Assembly: GCF_021532275.1 (NCBI RefSeq) | Contig: NZ_JACBOT010000031.1 | Coordinates: 248,001 to 312,000, forward strand | Origin: Brevibacterium sp. UCMA 11754 | GTDB lineage: Bacteria; Actinomycetota; Actinomycetes; Actinomycetales; Brevibacteriaceae | DNA length: 64,000 bases | Reading direction: 5' to 3' | Shown: piece after piece, positions 42,242 through 50,622 of the stretch | Layout of the letters: every line of letters starts with the position of its first letter | Numbering within the stretch: position 1 is the stretch's first letter | Position numbers and translations under genes: made by a program | Notes under the pieces: model-generated | Database searches by the model: none | The model's input: the letters and a program-made list of their open reading frames with translations, nothing else | What the model was told of the DNA's origin: nothing

Positions 42242-42976
42242 GTGTTCCGTTCCGATCGCGGCCCCATGGTCTGGCTCGTGCCCTTAGCCGTCATCGTTCT
42301 CGCTACGGTGCTCATCGGCGTGGTCATCGCCAGCCAAGGCCCCTCTGACGACAGTGCGGACGCACACTCGCAGAGCGAAGCGGGTTCCGGCAGCGATTCA
42401 GGCTCCGAGGGCGAAGAGATCGACCTGTCGTTCGTCGAGCACCGGGTCGAAGACGACAGCCGCGCCGTCGGCGATGTCGATGCGCCGGTGACTCTCGTCA
42501 TGTTCTCCGACTACCAGTGCCCCTACTGCGCCACCTGGAACGAGGAGACATTGCCAACCATGATGGAATACGTCGACAAGGGTGATCTGCGCATTGAGAT
42601 GCGTGACCTCGCCGTCTTCGGTGAGGAGTCCGAAAGGGCGGCCCGGGCTGCCTATGCCGCCGGCCTCCAGGACAAATACTGGGAGTTCCACAATGCCATG
42701 TTCGAAGGCGGTGAGCACCCTCCGAAATCCGAGCTCGACGACGACTCACTGGTGTCCACCGCCAAGGAACTCGGCCTCGACCCCACCAAGTTCAAGGGAG
42801 ACCTGAATTCGGTCAACGCTCACGACGAGTTCGAGGCCAACGCCCAAGAGAGCTCTTCCCTGGGCGTGGCCAGCACCCCGACGTTCGTCATCGGCGGCAA
42901 ACCCCTCGTGGGTGCCCAACCGACCAAGGAATTCGTCGGTGCCGTCGACGATGCCCTCGCCGAGGCGGAAGGGTAA
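42242..42976 (+). CDS. Membrane-anchored DsbA-like thioredoxin-fold oxidoreductase (copy 1)
   Basis: A 244-aa protein: one N-terminal anchor helix (about 9-30), a Ser/Glu-rich linker, and a DsbA-type thioredoxin domain with SDYQCPYC (Cys93, Cys96) and the cis-proline loop VASTPTFVIGG. It should form or isomerise disulfides outside the membrane. GTG at 42242 is chosen because AAGGAGG lies 7 bases upstream. It is the first gene of the operon driven from the BlaI-type region. It resembles the second DsbA-like protein at 44304 in domain layout and active site. Confidence 0.9.
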   Translation: MFRSDRGPMVWLVPLAVIVLATVLIGVVIASQGPSDDSADAHSQSEAGSGSDSGSEGEEIDLSFVEHRVEDDSRAVGDVDAPVTLVMFSDYQCPYCATWNEETLPTMMEYVDKGDLRIEMRDLAVFGEESERAARAAYAAGLQDKYWEFHNAMFEGGEHPPKSELDDDSLVSTAKELGLDPTKFKGDLNSVNAHDEFEANAQESSSLGVASTPTFVIGGKPLVGAQPTKEFVGAVDDALAEAEG

Positions 42977-42982
42977 GGCGGC

Positions 42983-44236
42983 GTGCGACCACGACCCATC
43001 GCCTCAGCCGTTCTGCCACTCGCGCTCGCCGTCGTCCTGCCGCTCAGCGCTTGCTCTGCGTTCGTTTCGGAGTCCCAGTCGTCCGAGCCGAGCTCGGCTG
43101 GGTCACGAGCTCCGAGTTTCGATGCCGGTGAAGCTTTGAGTTCCAATCATGGTGAGGCAGACAGCGATTCCGCTGCGTCTCGCACCGTCGACCCGGGTTG
43201 GGACGCCTCCGCCCAGGAAGCGGACGGGACGTTCCTGTCGATGCACGAGAACGATGACAGCCTCGAATATCGTGCTGTCGATTCGACCGGGGAGGTCCTG
43301 TGGACTGCGCAGCGTCCACGAGCCTGTTCCGCTTATCTCGTCACCACAACCGATGATGGGCCCATTGCAGTCCTCATGGACCAAGACCTCTCGACCGGCA
43401 ACTCACTCACACCTACCGCTAGCGGCTATGACCTCAAGACCGGTCAGAAACAGTGGGGACCGGTGGAGACGCCCGGCGCAATGCTGGGCAACGGCCTCAT
43501 CTTCGCAGGCACACCGAAGGACTACATCGGACCCAGCGGTCCCCGCACCGCACTCGACCCGGCCACCGGAGACGTGGTCGCCGCCGAAGGAGAGGACGCA
43601 GGTGAAGGTGGCGACGCCTCGCCACGTGTGGTGGCACTGTTCGGTGAACATCTCGTTCGCAGCCAGGGCAGTGACATCGTCGGTGAGGATCTCGATGGAC
43701 AAGAGCGATGGAACCGAGCCGCCGAGGACTTCAGCATGTCAACGTCCGAGGCCAGGGAGGTGCCCTGGGAACCGATCGGCACCACTCATGCACTGCTGGG
43801 CGACGCCGGCAGCGACATGCGGACTCTGATCGACATGCGCTCGGGTGCCATCGTCGATTCCGAGATCGCTGGGGCCTGGTTCGATTCATCGAGCGACACC
43901 CTGGTCACGGTCGGGTCCGAACTGCACGGCTTCGACGCCGATGGGACCAATCGCTGGAGCACACCGCTGCCTGCCCACGCCGAGGTTTCCGCAGTGGGCG
44001 CAGGTCTCATCACCTTCGACTCAGAGAGTGGGAGCGAGCCGGAGAACGAGAGCGACTCGGACCAGGAGGAGCAGTCAGTCACAGCCAGATCCGCTCGCGA
44101 CGGCAGTCCCATCAAGAAGGACACTCCACTGCTCAAGGCGACCAAGCAGCTCGGAGCCCCACACCACATCTCCGAATCCGGTGCCGCGCTCATCGGTGAT
44201 CCACAGACACCGCTGTTGATCACGAGTCAGGAATGA
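42983..44236 (+). CDS. Secreted lipoprotein with PQQ-type beta-propeller features (copy 1)
   Basis: A 417-aa protein with a lipoprotein signal (LPLSAC, lipidated Cys24) and repeating segments such as STGEVLWTAQRP, YDLKTGQKQWGP and DADGTNRWSTPLP, which look like blades of a PQQ/BamB-like propeller. It begins six bases after the DsbA stop (GTG start). It shares a matching series of segments with the lipoprotein at 45991 (AVDSxGxxLWxAQRP, AYDLxTGxxxWGP), so the two are paralogues. The role is unknown; it may dock clients or peptidoglycan near the redox proteins. Confidence 0.78.
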   Translation: MRPRPIASAVLPLALAVVLPLSACSAFVSESQSSEPSSAGSRAPSFDAGEALSSNHGEADSDSAASRTVDPGWDASAQEADGTFLSMHENDDSLEYRAVDSTGEVLWTAQRPRACSAYLVTTTDDGPIAVLMDQDLSTGNSLTPTASGYDLKTGQKQWGPVETPGAMLGNGLIFAGTPKDYIGPSGPRTALDPATGDVVAAEGEDAGEGGDASPRVVALFGEHLVRSQGSDIVGEDLDGQERWNRAAEDFSMSTSEAREVPWEPIGTTHALLGDAGSDMRTLIDMRSGAIVDSEIAGAWFDSSSDTLVTVGSELHGFDADGTNRWSTPLPAHAEVSAVGAGLITFDSESGSEPENESDSDQEEQSVTARSARDGSPIKKDTPLLKATKQLGAPHHISESGAALIGDPQTPLLITSQE

Positions 44237-44276
44237 ACGTGGCAGCACTGGCCCGCCACGACATGCACTTTATTAA

Positions 44277-44288
44277 GTTTCATAGTAA
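44277..44288. promoter_or_regulatory. Possible BlaI half-site before the second DsbA-like gene
   Basis: GTTTCATAGTAA, read on the minus strand as TTACTATGAAAC, matches the outer arm of the main operator (TTACTATGGAAG) at ten of twelve positions. It lies 16 bp before the ATG at 44304 and suggests that this part of the operon can be separately controlled. Confidence 0.45.
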
Positions 44289-44303
44289 TTCAGGAGTGGT
44301 GAT

Positions 44304-45044
44304 ATGCCGAGACACGAAGCGCTCAGACCCCAATACCGTTGGTGGATACCCCTCGTGGTCATCGCCTCGGCCCTGGCTCTCGTGCTCATGATCCTCTTCA
44401 TGGATCGAGAGCAGGGCGACGATTCTGGCCAGACCACCGCCGGACAGAAGGAGTCGGATGTCGTCGTCACCGAGGTCGAGGATCCCCAGCAGAAGGATGT
44501 CAGCGATTTCGACAGCGACGATGACGACCCTCTGGCCGACGGTCCGGTGGATGCTCCGGTTACTCTCGTCGTCTTCTCCGACTATCAGTGCCCGTACTGT
44601 GCGGCCTGGTCTCAGGACACTCTGCCGAAGATGCTCGACTACGTCGACTCCGATGATCTGCGCATCGAATGGCGCGAGGTCAACGTCTTCGGCTCCGCGT
44701 CCGAACAGGCCGCCAAGGCGGCATACGCAGCCGCCCTGCAGGAAAAGCACTGGGAGTTCCACGAGAAGCTGTTCGCCGGAGGCAAACCACGTCCGCCGGA
44801 GGAGCTCTCTCCCGAAGCGCTGACATCCGTGGCCGCCGATATCGGCCTCGACATGAACCAGTTCGAGAAGGACATGAACTCCTCTGAAACAGCCGCGGCT
44901 GTCGACAAGAACGCCAAGATGGGCACCGAACTCGGCGCCTTCTCGACTCCGACGTTCATCCTCGGCGATCAACCCTACGTCGGAGCCCAGCCCACCAGCG
45001 TCTTCGTCGACGCCATAGAACAGAAATTGGAAGGAGCGAACTGA
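44304..45044 (+). CDS. Membrane-anchored DsbA-like thioredoxin-fold oxidoreductase (copy 2)
   Basis: A 246-aa paralogue of the protein at 42242: N-terminal anchor (about 14-33), an acidic linker, and a DsbA-like domain with SDYQCPYC (Cys96, Cys99) and FSTPTFILGDQPYVGAQP. The stop overlaps the ccdA start by one base, so electron supply from CcdA is likely coupled to it. With CcdA it might act as a reductant rather than an oxidant, while copy 1 may have the opposite task; this is inference. Confidence 0.9.
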   Translation: MPRHEALRPQYRWWIPLVVIASALALVLMILFMDREQGDDSGQTTAGQKESDVVVTEVEDPQQKDVSDFDSDDDDPLADGPVDAPVTLVVFSDYQCPYCAAWSQDTLPKMLDYVDSDDLRIEWREVNVFGSASEQAAKAAYAAALQEKHWEFHEKLFAGGKPRPPEELSPEALTSVAADIGLDMNQFEKDMNSSETAAAVDKNAKMGTELGAFSTPTFILGDQPYVGAQPTSVFVDAIEQKLEGAN

Positions 45045-45991
45045 TGGACATCGGTTTACTCAGCGCTTTCATCGGCGGAGTCCTCGCACTGCTCAGCCCG
45101 TGCGCGGCGCTGCTGCTGCCGGCCTTCTTCGGCTCCACGGTAGGGGCCGGGTCACGACTGCTGCTCCACGGTGTCATCTTCTACGTTGGAATGCTGCTCG
45201 TCCTCATCCCCCTGGGGATGGGAGCAGGAACCCTGGGAGCAATCTTCACGGCCTATCGCGGAACGATCGTCCTCGTCGCCTCGGTGATCCTCGTCATCCT
45301 CGGCATCGTCCAGTTCTTCGGATTCGGGTTCGACCCCGCTCGGGCGCTGCCGGGTGCCGACGCCATGAGGTCGAAGTCCGCAACGGCGACAGGAGCAACG
45401 AAGACCTTCCTCCTGGGTGCCACGAGCGGGATTGCCGGAATCTGCTCCGGGCCCATCCTCGGCGCGGTCCTGACTCTGGCGGCTACGAGAGGCAGCGTAT
45501 TCCTCGGCGGTGTGATGCTGGCGATCTATGGTGCCGGCATGGTCGTGCCGCTGTTCATCATCGCGGCCCTGTGGTCGCGGATGGGGCCGCGAGCCAGGTC
45601 GGTCATGCGCGGAGGCTCGGTCAACTTCTTCGGCCGCCGGCTACCCATCATCTCGATGATCACCGGAGCCCTGATGATCCTCATCGGCATCGTGTTCTGG
45701 ATGACGAATGGTCTGGTCTCGGCACCGTCTCTGGTTTCAACCTCAACCCTTGCCCATATTCAGGAATGGGCGAGCTCCTGGACGTCGACCACGGTCGACA
45801 TCCTCGTCGTCTGCCTGTTGGCAGTCGTCGCCATCGCCCTGTGGTTCCGGCATGAACGCCGTCGCAATAGGGACAGGACGGGCAGGGACGAGAGTCAGGA
45901 GCAGACAGAGACTGCGACCGGATCGGAGACAGAGACCGGGCCGGAGACCGCGAAGGCACCGAACCGGGTCAGAGACGAGCGAAGGCCCTGA
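45044..45991 (+). CDS. ccdA: CcdA/DsbD-type thiol:disulfide transporter
   Basis: A 315-aa protein with six to seven membrane helices. The redox pair typical of CcdA is Cys20 (LLSPCAALLLPAFFG) in helix 1 and Cys134 (AGICSGPILGAVLTLA) in helix 4. CcdA carries electrons from cytoplasmic thioredoxin across the membrane to extracytoplasmic thioredoxin-fold proteins. The C-terminus is a charged, Glu/Thr-rich tail. It starts within the DsbA-like stop and ends overlapping the second lipoprotein start. The partner is most likely the DsbA-like protein just upstream. Confidence 0.9.
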   Translation: MDIGLLSAFIGGVLALLSPCAALLLPAFFGSTVGAGSRLLLHGVIFYVGMLLVLIPLGMGAGTLGAIFTAYRGTIVLVASVILVILGIVQFFGFGFDPARALPGADAMRSKSATATGATKTFLLGATSGIAGICSGPILGAVLTLAATRGSVFLGGVMLAIYGAGMVVPLFIIAALWSRMGPRARSVMRGGSVNFFGRRLPIISMITGALMILIGIVFWMTNGLVSAPSLVSTSTLAHIQEWASSWTSTTVDILVVCLLAVVAIALWFRHERRRNRDRTGRDESQEQTETATGSETETGPETAKAPNRVRDERRP

Positions 45992-47163
45992 TGGCCAGGC
46001 GAGGACTCGTCAGTCTGACCATCGCGCTGACCACCACACTGGCTCTCCTTGGCTGCACCTCGGCCGAGGAACCGCCCGAGCTCGAACGCGAACCGAAGCA
46101 GGTCGACACGAAGCTCGATGCGGTCGATGCCTCCGACCTGCAGCTGCCGCTGATCGTCGAACCGCTCGAACTCGTGGAACCGGACTGGGACCTCGACGTC
46201 AAGCACCTCGGCGATGTCTTCCTGTCCGCAGGCAGCAGCGAGGATCGGCTGAACTTCAGCGCCGTCGACAGCAACGGCACCACCCTGTGGCAGGCCCAGC
46301 GACCTACGGGCTGCACCGGGTTCACCGTGACCGCCGACAGTGAGGGGAAACCGCTGGCGGTGCTCACCGACTCGGCATCTGACGAAAGCTGCAGCACCGA
46401 GGTGACGGCGAGCGCCTATGACCTGGAAACGGGCGAACAGAAGTGGGGCCCGACAGACGTGCCCGGTCCGCTGCAAGGCCCGGGAACGGTCTTCTCGCCC
46501 GCCGACGATGACGGCGACACCGATGACGGAGAAGCTGTGGCACTCGACTCTGACTCCGGTGAAGTCGCAGATGAGGAATCCTCGACCTCGCGCGTCCTCG
46601 GCGAGTATCAGGGGACGATCCTCAGTGTTGATCAGGACACTCTCTCCGCCTCGGACGGAGGAGACACCGCGTGGGAGATTCCGCTGGCGGATCACGACTG
46701 GAGCGTCGAGGGGCTTACAGCCTTCCCCGAACAGGTCGACGGTCTCATTCACCTCGATGCCGACGATGGGTCCGGGCCCGTCATCGATGCAGAAACTGGT
46801 GATGTCCTCGACGAGTCCGCCAGCGAGATCGCTCGAGATGCGAACTCGGAGTTGATCATCACGAGGGACGAGCAGGGCCTGACGGTCATCGATGAGACGG
46901 GCACGAACGAACTGCCAGTCTCTCTGCCCGAGCCCGTGGTCTTAGAGGCTGCCGTCGGCGGGCTCATCTACCTGCGCGAGGGCGAGAGTCTGCGGGTCCA
47001 CAACGCAGCCACCGGCAGCTTCGCCAGGGGCTACCCTGCCGAGGGCTCGGGCATCGTGGCAGTTCCCGACGTCTTCACATCGACGGGTGTGGGTACTCTT
47101 CGAGCCGGAGACCGGACCCTGCTGGCCACAGACAGGGTGGTCGAGGAATCCACAGAAGGTTAG
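45991..47163 (+). CDS. Secreted lipoprotein with PQQ-type beta-propeller features (copy 2)
   Basis: A 390-aa lipoprotein (lipobox LALLGC, Cys22) and the last gene of the redox operon. It carries propeller-like segments (AVDSNGTTLWQAQRP, YDLETGEQKWGP, DGGDTAWEIPLAD) that line up with those of the lipoprotein at 42983, plus a conserved Cys in the CTGF stretch near residue 109. It overlaps ccdA by one base. The duplicated DsbA-lipoprotein arrangement suggests that each redox protein has its own lipoprotein partner. No enzymatic motif is visible. Confidence 0.78.
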   Translation: MARRGLVSLTIALTTTLALLGCTSAEEPPELEREPKQVDTKLDAVDASDLQLPLIVEPLELVEPDWDLDVKHLGDVFLSAGSSEDRLNFSAVDSNGTTLWQAQRPTGCTGFTVTADSEGKPLAVLTDSASDESCSTEVTASAYDLETGEQKWGPTDVPGPLQGPGTVFSPADDDGDTDDGEAVALDSDSGEVADEESSTSRVLGEYQGTILSVDQDTLSASDGGDTAWEIPLADHDWSVEGLTAFPEQVDGLIHLDADDGSGPVIDAETGDVLDESASEIARDANSELIITRDEQGLTVIDETGTNELPVSLPEPVVLEAAVGGLIYLREGESLRVHNAATGSFARGYPAEGSGIVAVPDVFTSTGVGTLRAGDRTLLATDRVVEESTEG

Positions 47164-47203
47164 GGCTGCCGCCGACCGCGGCTGCGCAAGTTCAGTCCTG
47201 AAT

Positions 47204-47247
47204 CGCGGCGCTCACCTCGGTGACCTTCGCAGCGCGGCGCTCACCTC
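47204..47247. repeat. 15-bp direct repeat at the 3' end of the PH-like gene
   Basis: CGCGGCGCTCACCTC occurs at 47204-47218 and 47233-47247. The second copy encodes EVSAALR, the protein's last helix; the first lies across and beyond its stop. The arrangement looks like a partial duplication of the gene's 3' end followed by a frame change. Confidence 0.6.
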
Positions 47248-47571
47248 TTCGGCATTGGGTGTCGAGATGAGCAGTTCATCGAATCCCCCGTTCTCAGAGC
47301 CGTCGGTCAAACGGATGCGCAGCACCGGTTCACCGGCCTTCATCGCCACGAGACGACGTGTGCCGTTCGGGTGCCGATAGGTGCCGAGCTTCCGGTAGCC
47401 GGAGATGTTCAGACCAGATCGCAGACCCAAAAACTCCGACGGCCACCCGGTGACTTCGGAGGCGCGGATCGCATCGAGGGGAACAGAATGGAAACGGCGT
47501 CCGGCCATCAGCCGCTCCCACCCGGGAAAGACGATCGTCAGTCGGTTGTTGTTGATGGTGACCTCAGTCAT
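47212..47571 (-). CDS. Hypothetical protein, possible PH-like fold
   Basis: A 119-aa soluble protein (MTEVTINNNRLTIVFPGWER, then RFHSVPLDAIRASEVTGWP, GTYRHPNGTRRLVAMKAG, and EPVLRIRLTDG). The alternation of strands and the closing helix resemble small PH-like domain proteins of actinobacteria. No catalytic residue is evident. It is alone on the minus strand between two plus-strand units and converges on the redox operon. Identity beyond a likely PH-like fold is unknown. Confidence 0.6.
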   Translation of the reverse strand: MTEVTINNNRLTIVFPGWERLMAGRRFHSVPLDAIRASEVTGWPSEFLGLRSGLNISGYRKLGTYRHPNGTRRLVAMKAGEPVLRIRLTDGSENGGFDELLISTPNAEEVSAALRRSPR

Positions 47572-47978
47572 GGCGAATCCTTTACCTCAGCTGGGCGGGG
47601 TAGCCCATGAATTCAGCGTATGCGCGCACCTGCGGGGCCACTTCCCTCTGAAGACTGAATTGCCGATCCTTCCCGCGGTGGATTCAGGCCCGACTGACTC
47701 GCCACAGAGCAGACCAAAATCTCGCGCCGAGCCCTCCACATCGATGTCGTCTCGTGACCTAGAGATGACCGCTGATGCCTGTCCCCCGTCGGCCGGGCGG
47801 CGTATTCTGAAGGCGAGTCCCTGACCATCAGTCGGGTATTGCTGACCCCCGAGGTGCCCCGAGGTGCTCGCCCAAGGTCTGGCTCACAGTATCTAAGACG
47901 ATGCCCTGCAGCGGTGCAGCGGTGCAGCGGTGCAGCGGTGCAGCAGCCTCACCCTGGCAGTCGGACAGGAGAAACGTC
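47572..47978. other. 407-bp stretch without a supported gene
   Basis: No open frame here has family-like sequence; those present look like noise. It contains two adjacent CCCGAGGTG units (about 47848-47866) and the 8-bp tandem array at 47907-47946, then AGGAGA before the MBL-rhodanese remnant. It probably holds promoters for the flanking genes. Confidence 0.5.
47907..47946. repeat. 8-bp tandem array, five units
   Basis: TGCAGCGG is repeated four times, followed by a fifth unit TGCAGCAG, without spacers. It lies 32 bp before the start of the MBL-rhodanese remnant. Such short arrays vary by slippage. Confidence 0.85.
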
Positions 47979-49136
47979 ATGTTGCTCGAACGAATCTACG
48001 ATGAGGACCTATCTCACGCGAGCTAATTCATCGGCTGTCAGGCCACCGGCGACGCCATCGTCATCGTCATCGACCCCAGTCGGGACATCAGCGCCTACCT
48101 GGAGCTGGCCGAAGCCAAAGGAATGCGCATCGCCCACGTCACCGAGACGCACATTCACGCCGATTTCTTCTCCGGTACTCGAGAATTGGCCGATTCCACC
48201 GGCGCAACTGCCCATCTGCCCGGTGAAGGCGGAGCTGACTGGCAATACGGGCACGAGGGCGAACGCTTGGCCGACGGTTACACCATCACAGTCGGCTACG
48301 AACGCAGCTTCTCCTGGTGGGGCCACCATCTTGCGGCCGGCGATGAGCAGGGTTTCATCGACGAGCTCTTAGACGGACAGCCGGATGCTCCTTCCTATTT
48401 CGGTCGCATGAAACGACAGAACCTGGAAGGGCCTGCGATTCTCGGTCCACAGTCGGTGCTGCCAGAACTGAGTGTCACTGCAGTCCGCGAGGGCCTGGCG
48501 AACGCCGCTGTGACCCTCATCGACACCAGGGATCAGCACGGTGTCCATGCGGGCGCGGTTCGGGACGCGATCAACATTCCGGCCTGGAACAAGCCTGCCG
48601 TCCATGCGGGCTGGGTGCTGGATCCGAAGTCCGATACTCGGCCTCTCGTGCTTCTGACCGACGGCTCGGACACCGCTCACCACCTACGAAATCACCTCAT
48701 TCGGGTCGGCATCGACACAGTTGAAGGCTATGTCACCGCCACCGACGGACTCCCCGCAGCTGTCCCCGATCTGGTGGGGCCGGACGACCTCGACTCGACT
48801 GATTACGAGATGCTCCTCGATGTACGCAACGCATCGGAATTCGCGCAGGGCACGATCCCCGGCGCAGTGCAGCTGAGTGCGGGGCGGGTCCTGTGGCATC
48901 AGGATCGGCTGCCAGCTTCGGGCACGATCCTCAGCTTCTGCCAGAGCGGTGTGCGCAACTCGGTGGCTTCCAGCGCTCTGCGGCGAGCCGGGCACCGCGT
49001 CATCGAACTCGAAGGCAGCTATCTCGGCTGGCAGGCGGCCCAGCAGAGGCAAGGGCTCCAGGTGCAGCGACCCGATGGGCCACAATCACCTTGGCCGGAA
49101 TCGGGCCGGGGCTCAGGCAACCCGCTCCGGGTATGA
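47979..49136 (+). pseudogene. Decayed metallo-beta-lactamase/rhodanese fusion (persulfide dioxygenase-like)
   Basis: From an ATG at 47979 the frame begins MLLERIYDEDLSHAS, then TAA at 48024 where relatives have Tyr, then FIGCQATGDAIVIVIDP. After this, THIHADFFSGTRELA keeps part of the MBL metal motif, but the sequence jumps from DGYTITVG to YERSFSWWG, skipping most of the MBL core with its other metal ligands. Two rhodanese-like domains follow: the first lacks a catalytic Cys, the second keeps it (FCQSGVRNS). The deletion joins two places that both would read TVG, which suggests recombination at a short repeat. An internal ATG at 48123 could still give the rhodanese part. Confidence 0.82.
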
Positions 49137-50006
49137 GTAGACATTGAAACGGCCCCTGCGGTTGAAGCCGATGACGCTGACACCCACACTCTTGCCGTGA
49201 TCGACGGCCAGCGCCGAGGGTGCACTGACGGCCGACATCATCGGGATGCCTGCCATCGCTGACTTCTGCACCAGTTCGAATGAGGCACGCGCTGAGACCT
49301 GCAGGACCGTTCGGCTCAGCGGCAGACCACTTCCCTGGTGTGACATCGCCCAGCCGATGACCTTGTCGACGGCGTTGTGACGACCCACATCTTCACGTCC
49401 GACGAGGAGTTCCGGCTCATCGTTCGGGTCAGCACCGACGGCGAAGAGCGCGGCGGCGTGGACTCCCCCAGTCTTGTCGAAGACGTCCTGCTGTGTGCGC
49501 AGGCGGTCGGGCAGCTCACCGAGCCGTGCGGCCGAGAGCAGGGGCGGGAACCGGTACTCCTCATCGTTATCCTCGTCGAGGTGGAAGGAAGCCGGGATCA
49601 GGGGGTAGGCGGAGGTCTTCGTCACCGCGTCGATGGCCGCGGTTCCACAGATCCCACACGAGGACGAGGTGTAGACGGATCGGGCGGGGGCCGCCTCGGC
49701 GCTCCAGATTCCGGGTCGCAGCCGCACAGCCGCGACGTTGTGGTTCCGAGTCCCGTCGGGAGCGAGCCCAGTGGAGAAGTCGATCTCCTCGATGTCGGCC
49801 ATGGTCGTGATGATCGCTTCGGAGAGGAGATAGCCGGCCACGAGTTCGATGTCGTTGCCGGGTGTGCGCATGGTCACGGAGAACTGCTCCCCGTTGAGGC
49901 TGACCTCCAGCGGCTCCTCCCCAGCCAGCGAGTCGGGCCCGGCGGAGATCTCTCCGCTGGCGTCGAATCTGTGGACTCGGGCACGAACGGCCCTGCGTTG
50001 AGCCAT
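49113..50006 (-). CDS. fdhD: Formate dehydrogenase accessory sulfurtransferase FdhD
   Basis: A 297-aa protein with the FdhD motif SSSCGICG (Cys117, Cys120) and GREDVGRHNAVDKVIG. FdhD transfers sulfur from IscS to the molybdenum cofactor of formate dehydrogenase before insertion. It follows mogA after only 5 bp. No formate dehydrogenase gene is in the window, so its client lies elsewhere. Its 3' end overlaps the end of the MBL-rhodanese remnant by 24 bp. Confidence 0.93.
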   Translation of the reverse strand: MAQRRAVRARVHRFDASGEISAGPDSLAGEEPLEVSLNGEQFSVTMRTPGNDIELVAGYLLSEAIITTMADIEEIDFSTGLAPDGTRNHNVAAVRLRPGIWSAEAAPARSVYTSSSCGICGTAAIDAVTKTSAYPLIPASFHLDEDNDEEYRFPPLLSAARLGELPDRLRTQQDVFDKTGGVHAAALFAVGADPNDEPELLVGREDVGRHNAVDKVIGWAMSHQGSGLPLSRTVLQVSARASFELVQKSAMAGIPMMSAVSAPSALAVDHGKSVGVSVIGFNRRGRFNVYSYPERVA

Positions 50007-50011
50007 GGTGA

Positions 50012-50563
50012 TCAGACCCTTGGTCCGTGGTCGGTGGTGTCCTCGATGGAAGTCTGGATGTGTTCGAGGAGGTCATCGATGACGGTGATGCCGTCCTTGA
50101 CGCCGCCCTTCGAGCCGGGAAAGTTGATGACGAAGCTGCGGCCCCGAACGCCGGCGACGCCGCGACTCATCACCGCCGAGGTGGTCGTCTCCAGGCCCTT
50201 GCGCCACATCGCGTAGACGAGCCCCGGGGATTGTCGTTCGAGGAGTTCGGCGGTGAATTCCGGAGTTCGATCGTCCGGAGCCAGTCCGGTGCCGCCGCTG
50301 GTGACGATGATGCGTGGGCGTTCGTGTTCGGGAGTGTCGACGAGGAGCGTGCCCAGCGCCTGACCGACGGGCTCGCCGTCACGCACGACGATGGCATCGG
50401 GAGTCTCGTATCCGCGGGTGCGCAGCCAGTCGACGAGGATCGGCCCGGTGGTATCGGCCGCCTCTCCCCTGGCTGCCGAGGTGGAGGCGATGATGACGGC
50501 GGCAGTCCGTCCCGCGCCGAGGCGGTCGTCAGTCTCACCGACTGCTGAGTTCTGGCTATTCAC
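50012..50563 (-). CDS. MogA/MoaB family molybdenum cofactor protein
   Basis: A 183-aa protein of the MoCF-binding family: AAVIIASTSAARGEAADTTG at the start, VTSGGTGLAPDDRTPEFT in the centre and a late FPGSKGGVKDGI. These proteins adenylate molybdopterin before molybdenum insertion. The start is a GTG. It forms a small operon with fdhD. MogA and MoaB types cannot be told apart with confidence here, so I leave the symbol blank. Confidence 0.88.
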   Translation of the reverse strand: MNSQNSAVGETDDRLGAGRTAAVIIASTSAARGEAADTTGPILVDWLRTRGYETPDAIVVRDGEPVGQALGTLLVDTPEHERPRIIVTSGGTGLAPDDRTPEFTAELLERQSPGLVYAMWRKGLETTTSAVMSRGVAGVRGRSFVINFPGSKGGVKDGITVIDDLLEHIQTSIEDTTDHGPRV

Positions 50564-50622
50564 GAATCAATCCTTCTTCCCGGCGCACACGCGAGCTCTG
50601 CTACCCATTGTTCCACGAAGAC

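Noticed and set aside
47907-47946. CRISPR or other spacer-containing repeat
   Set aside because: Units are 8 bp with no spacers; it is a simple tandem array.
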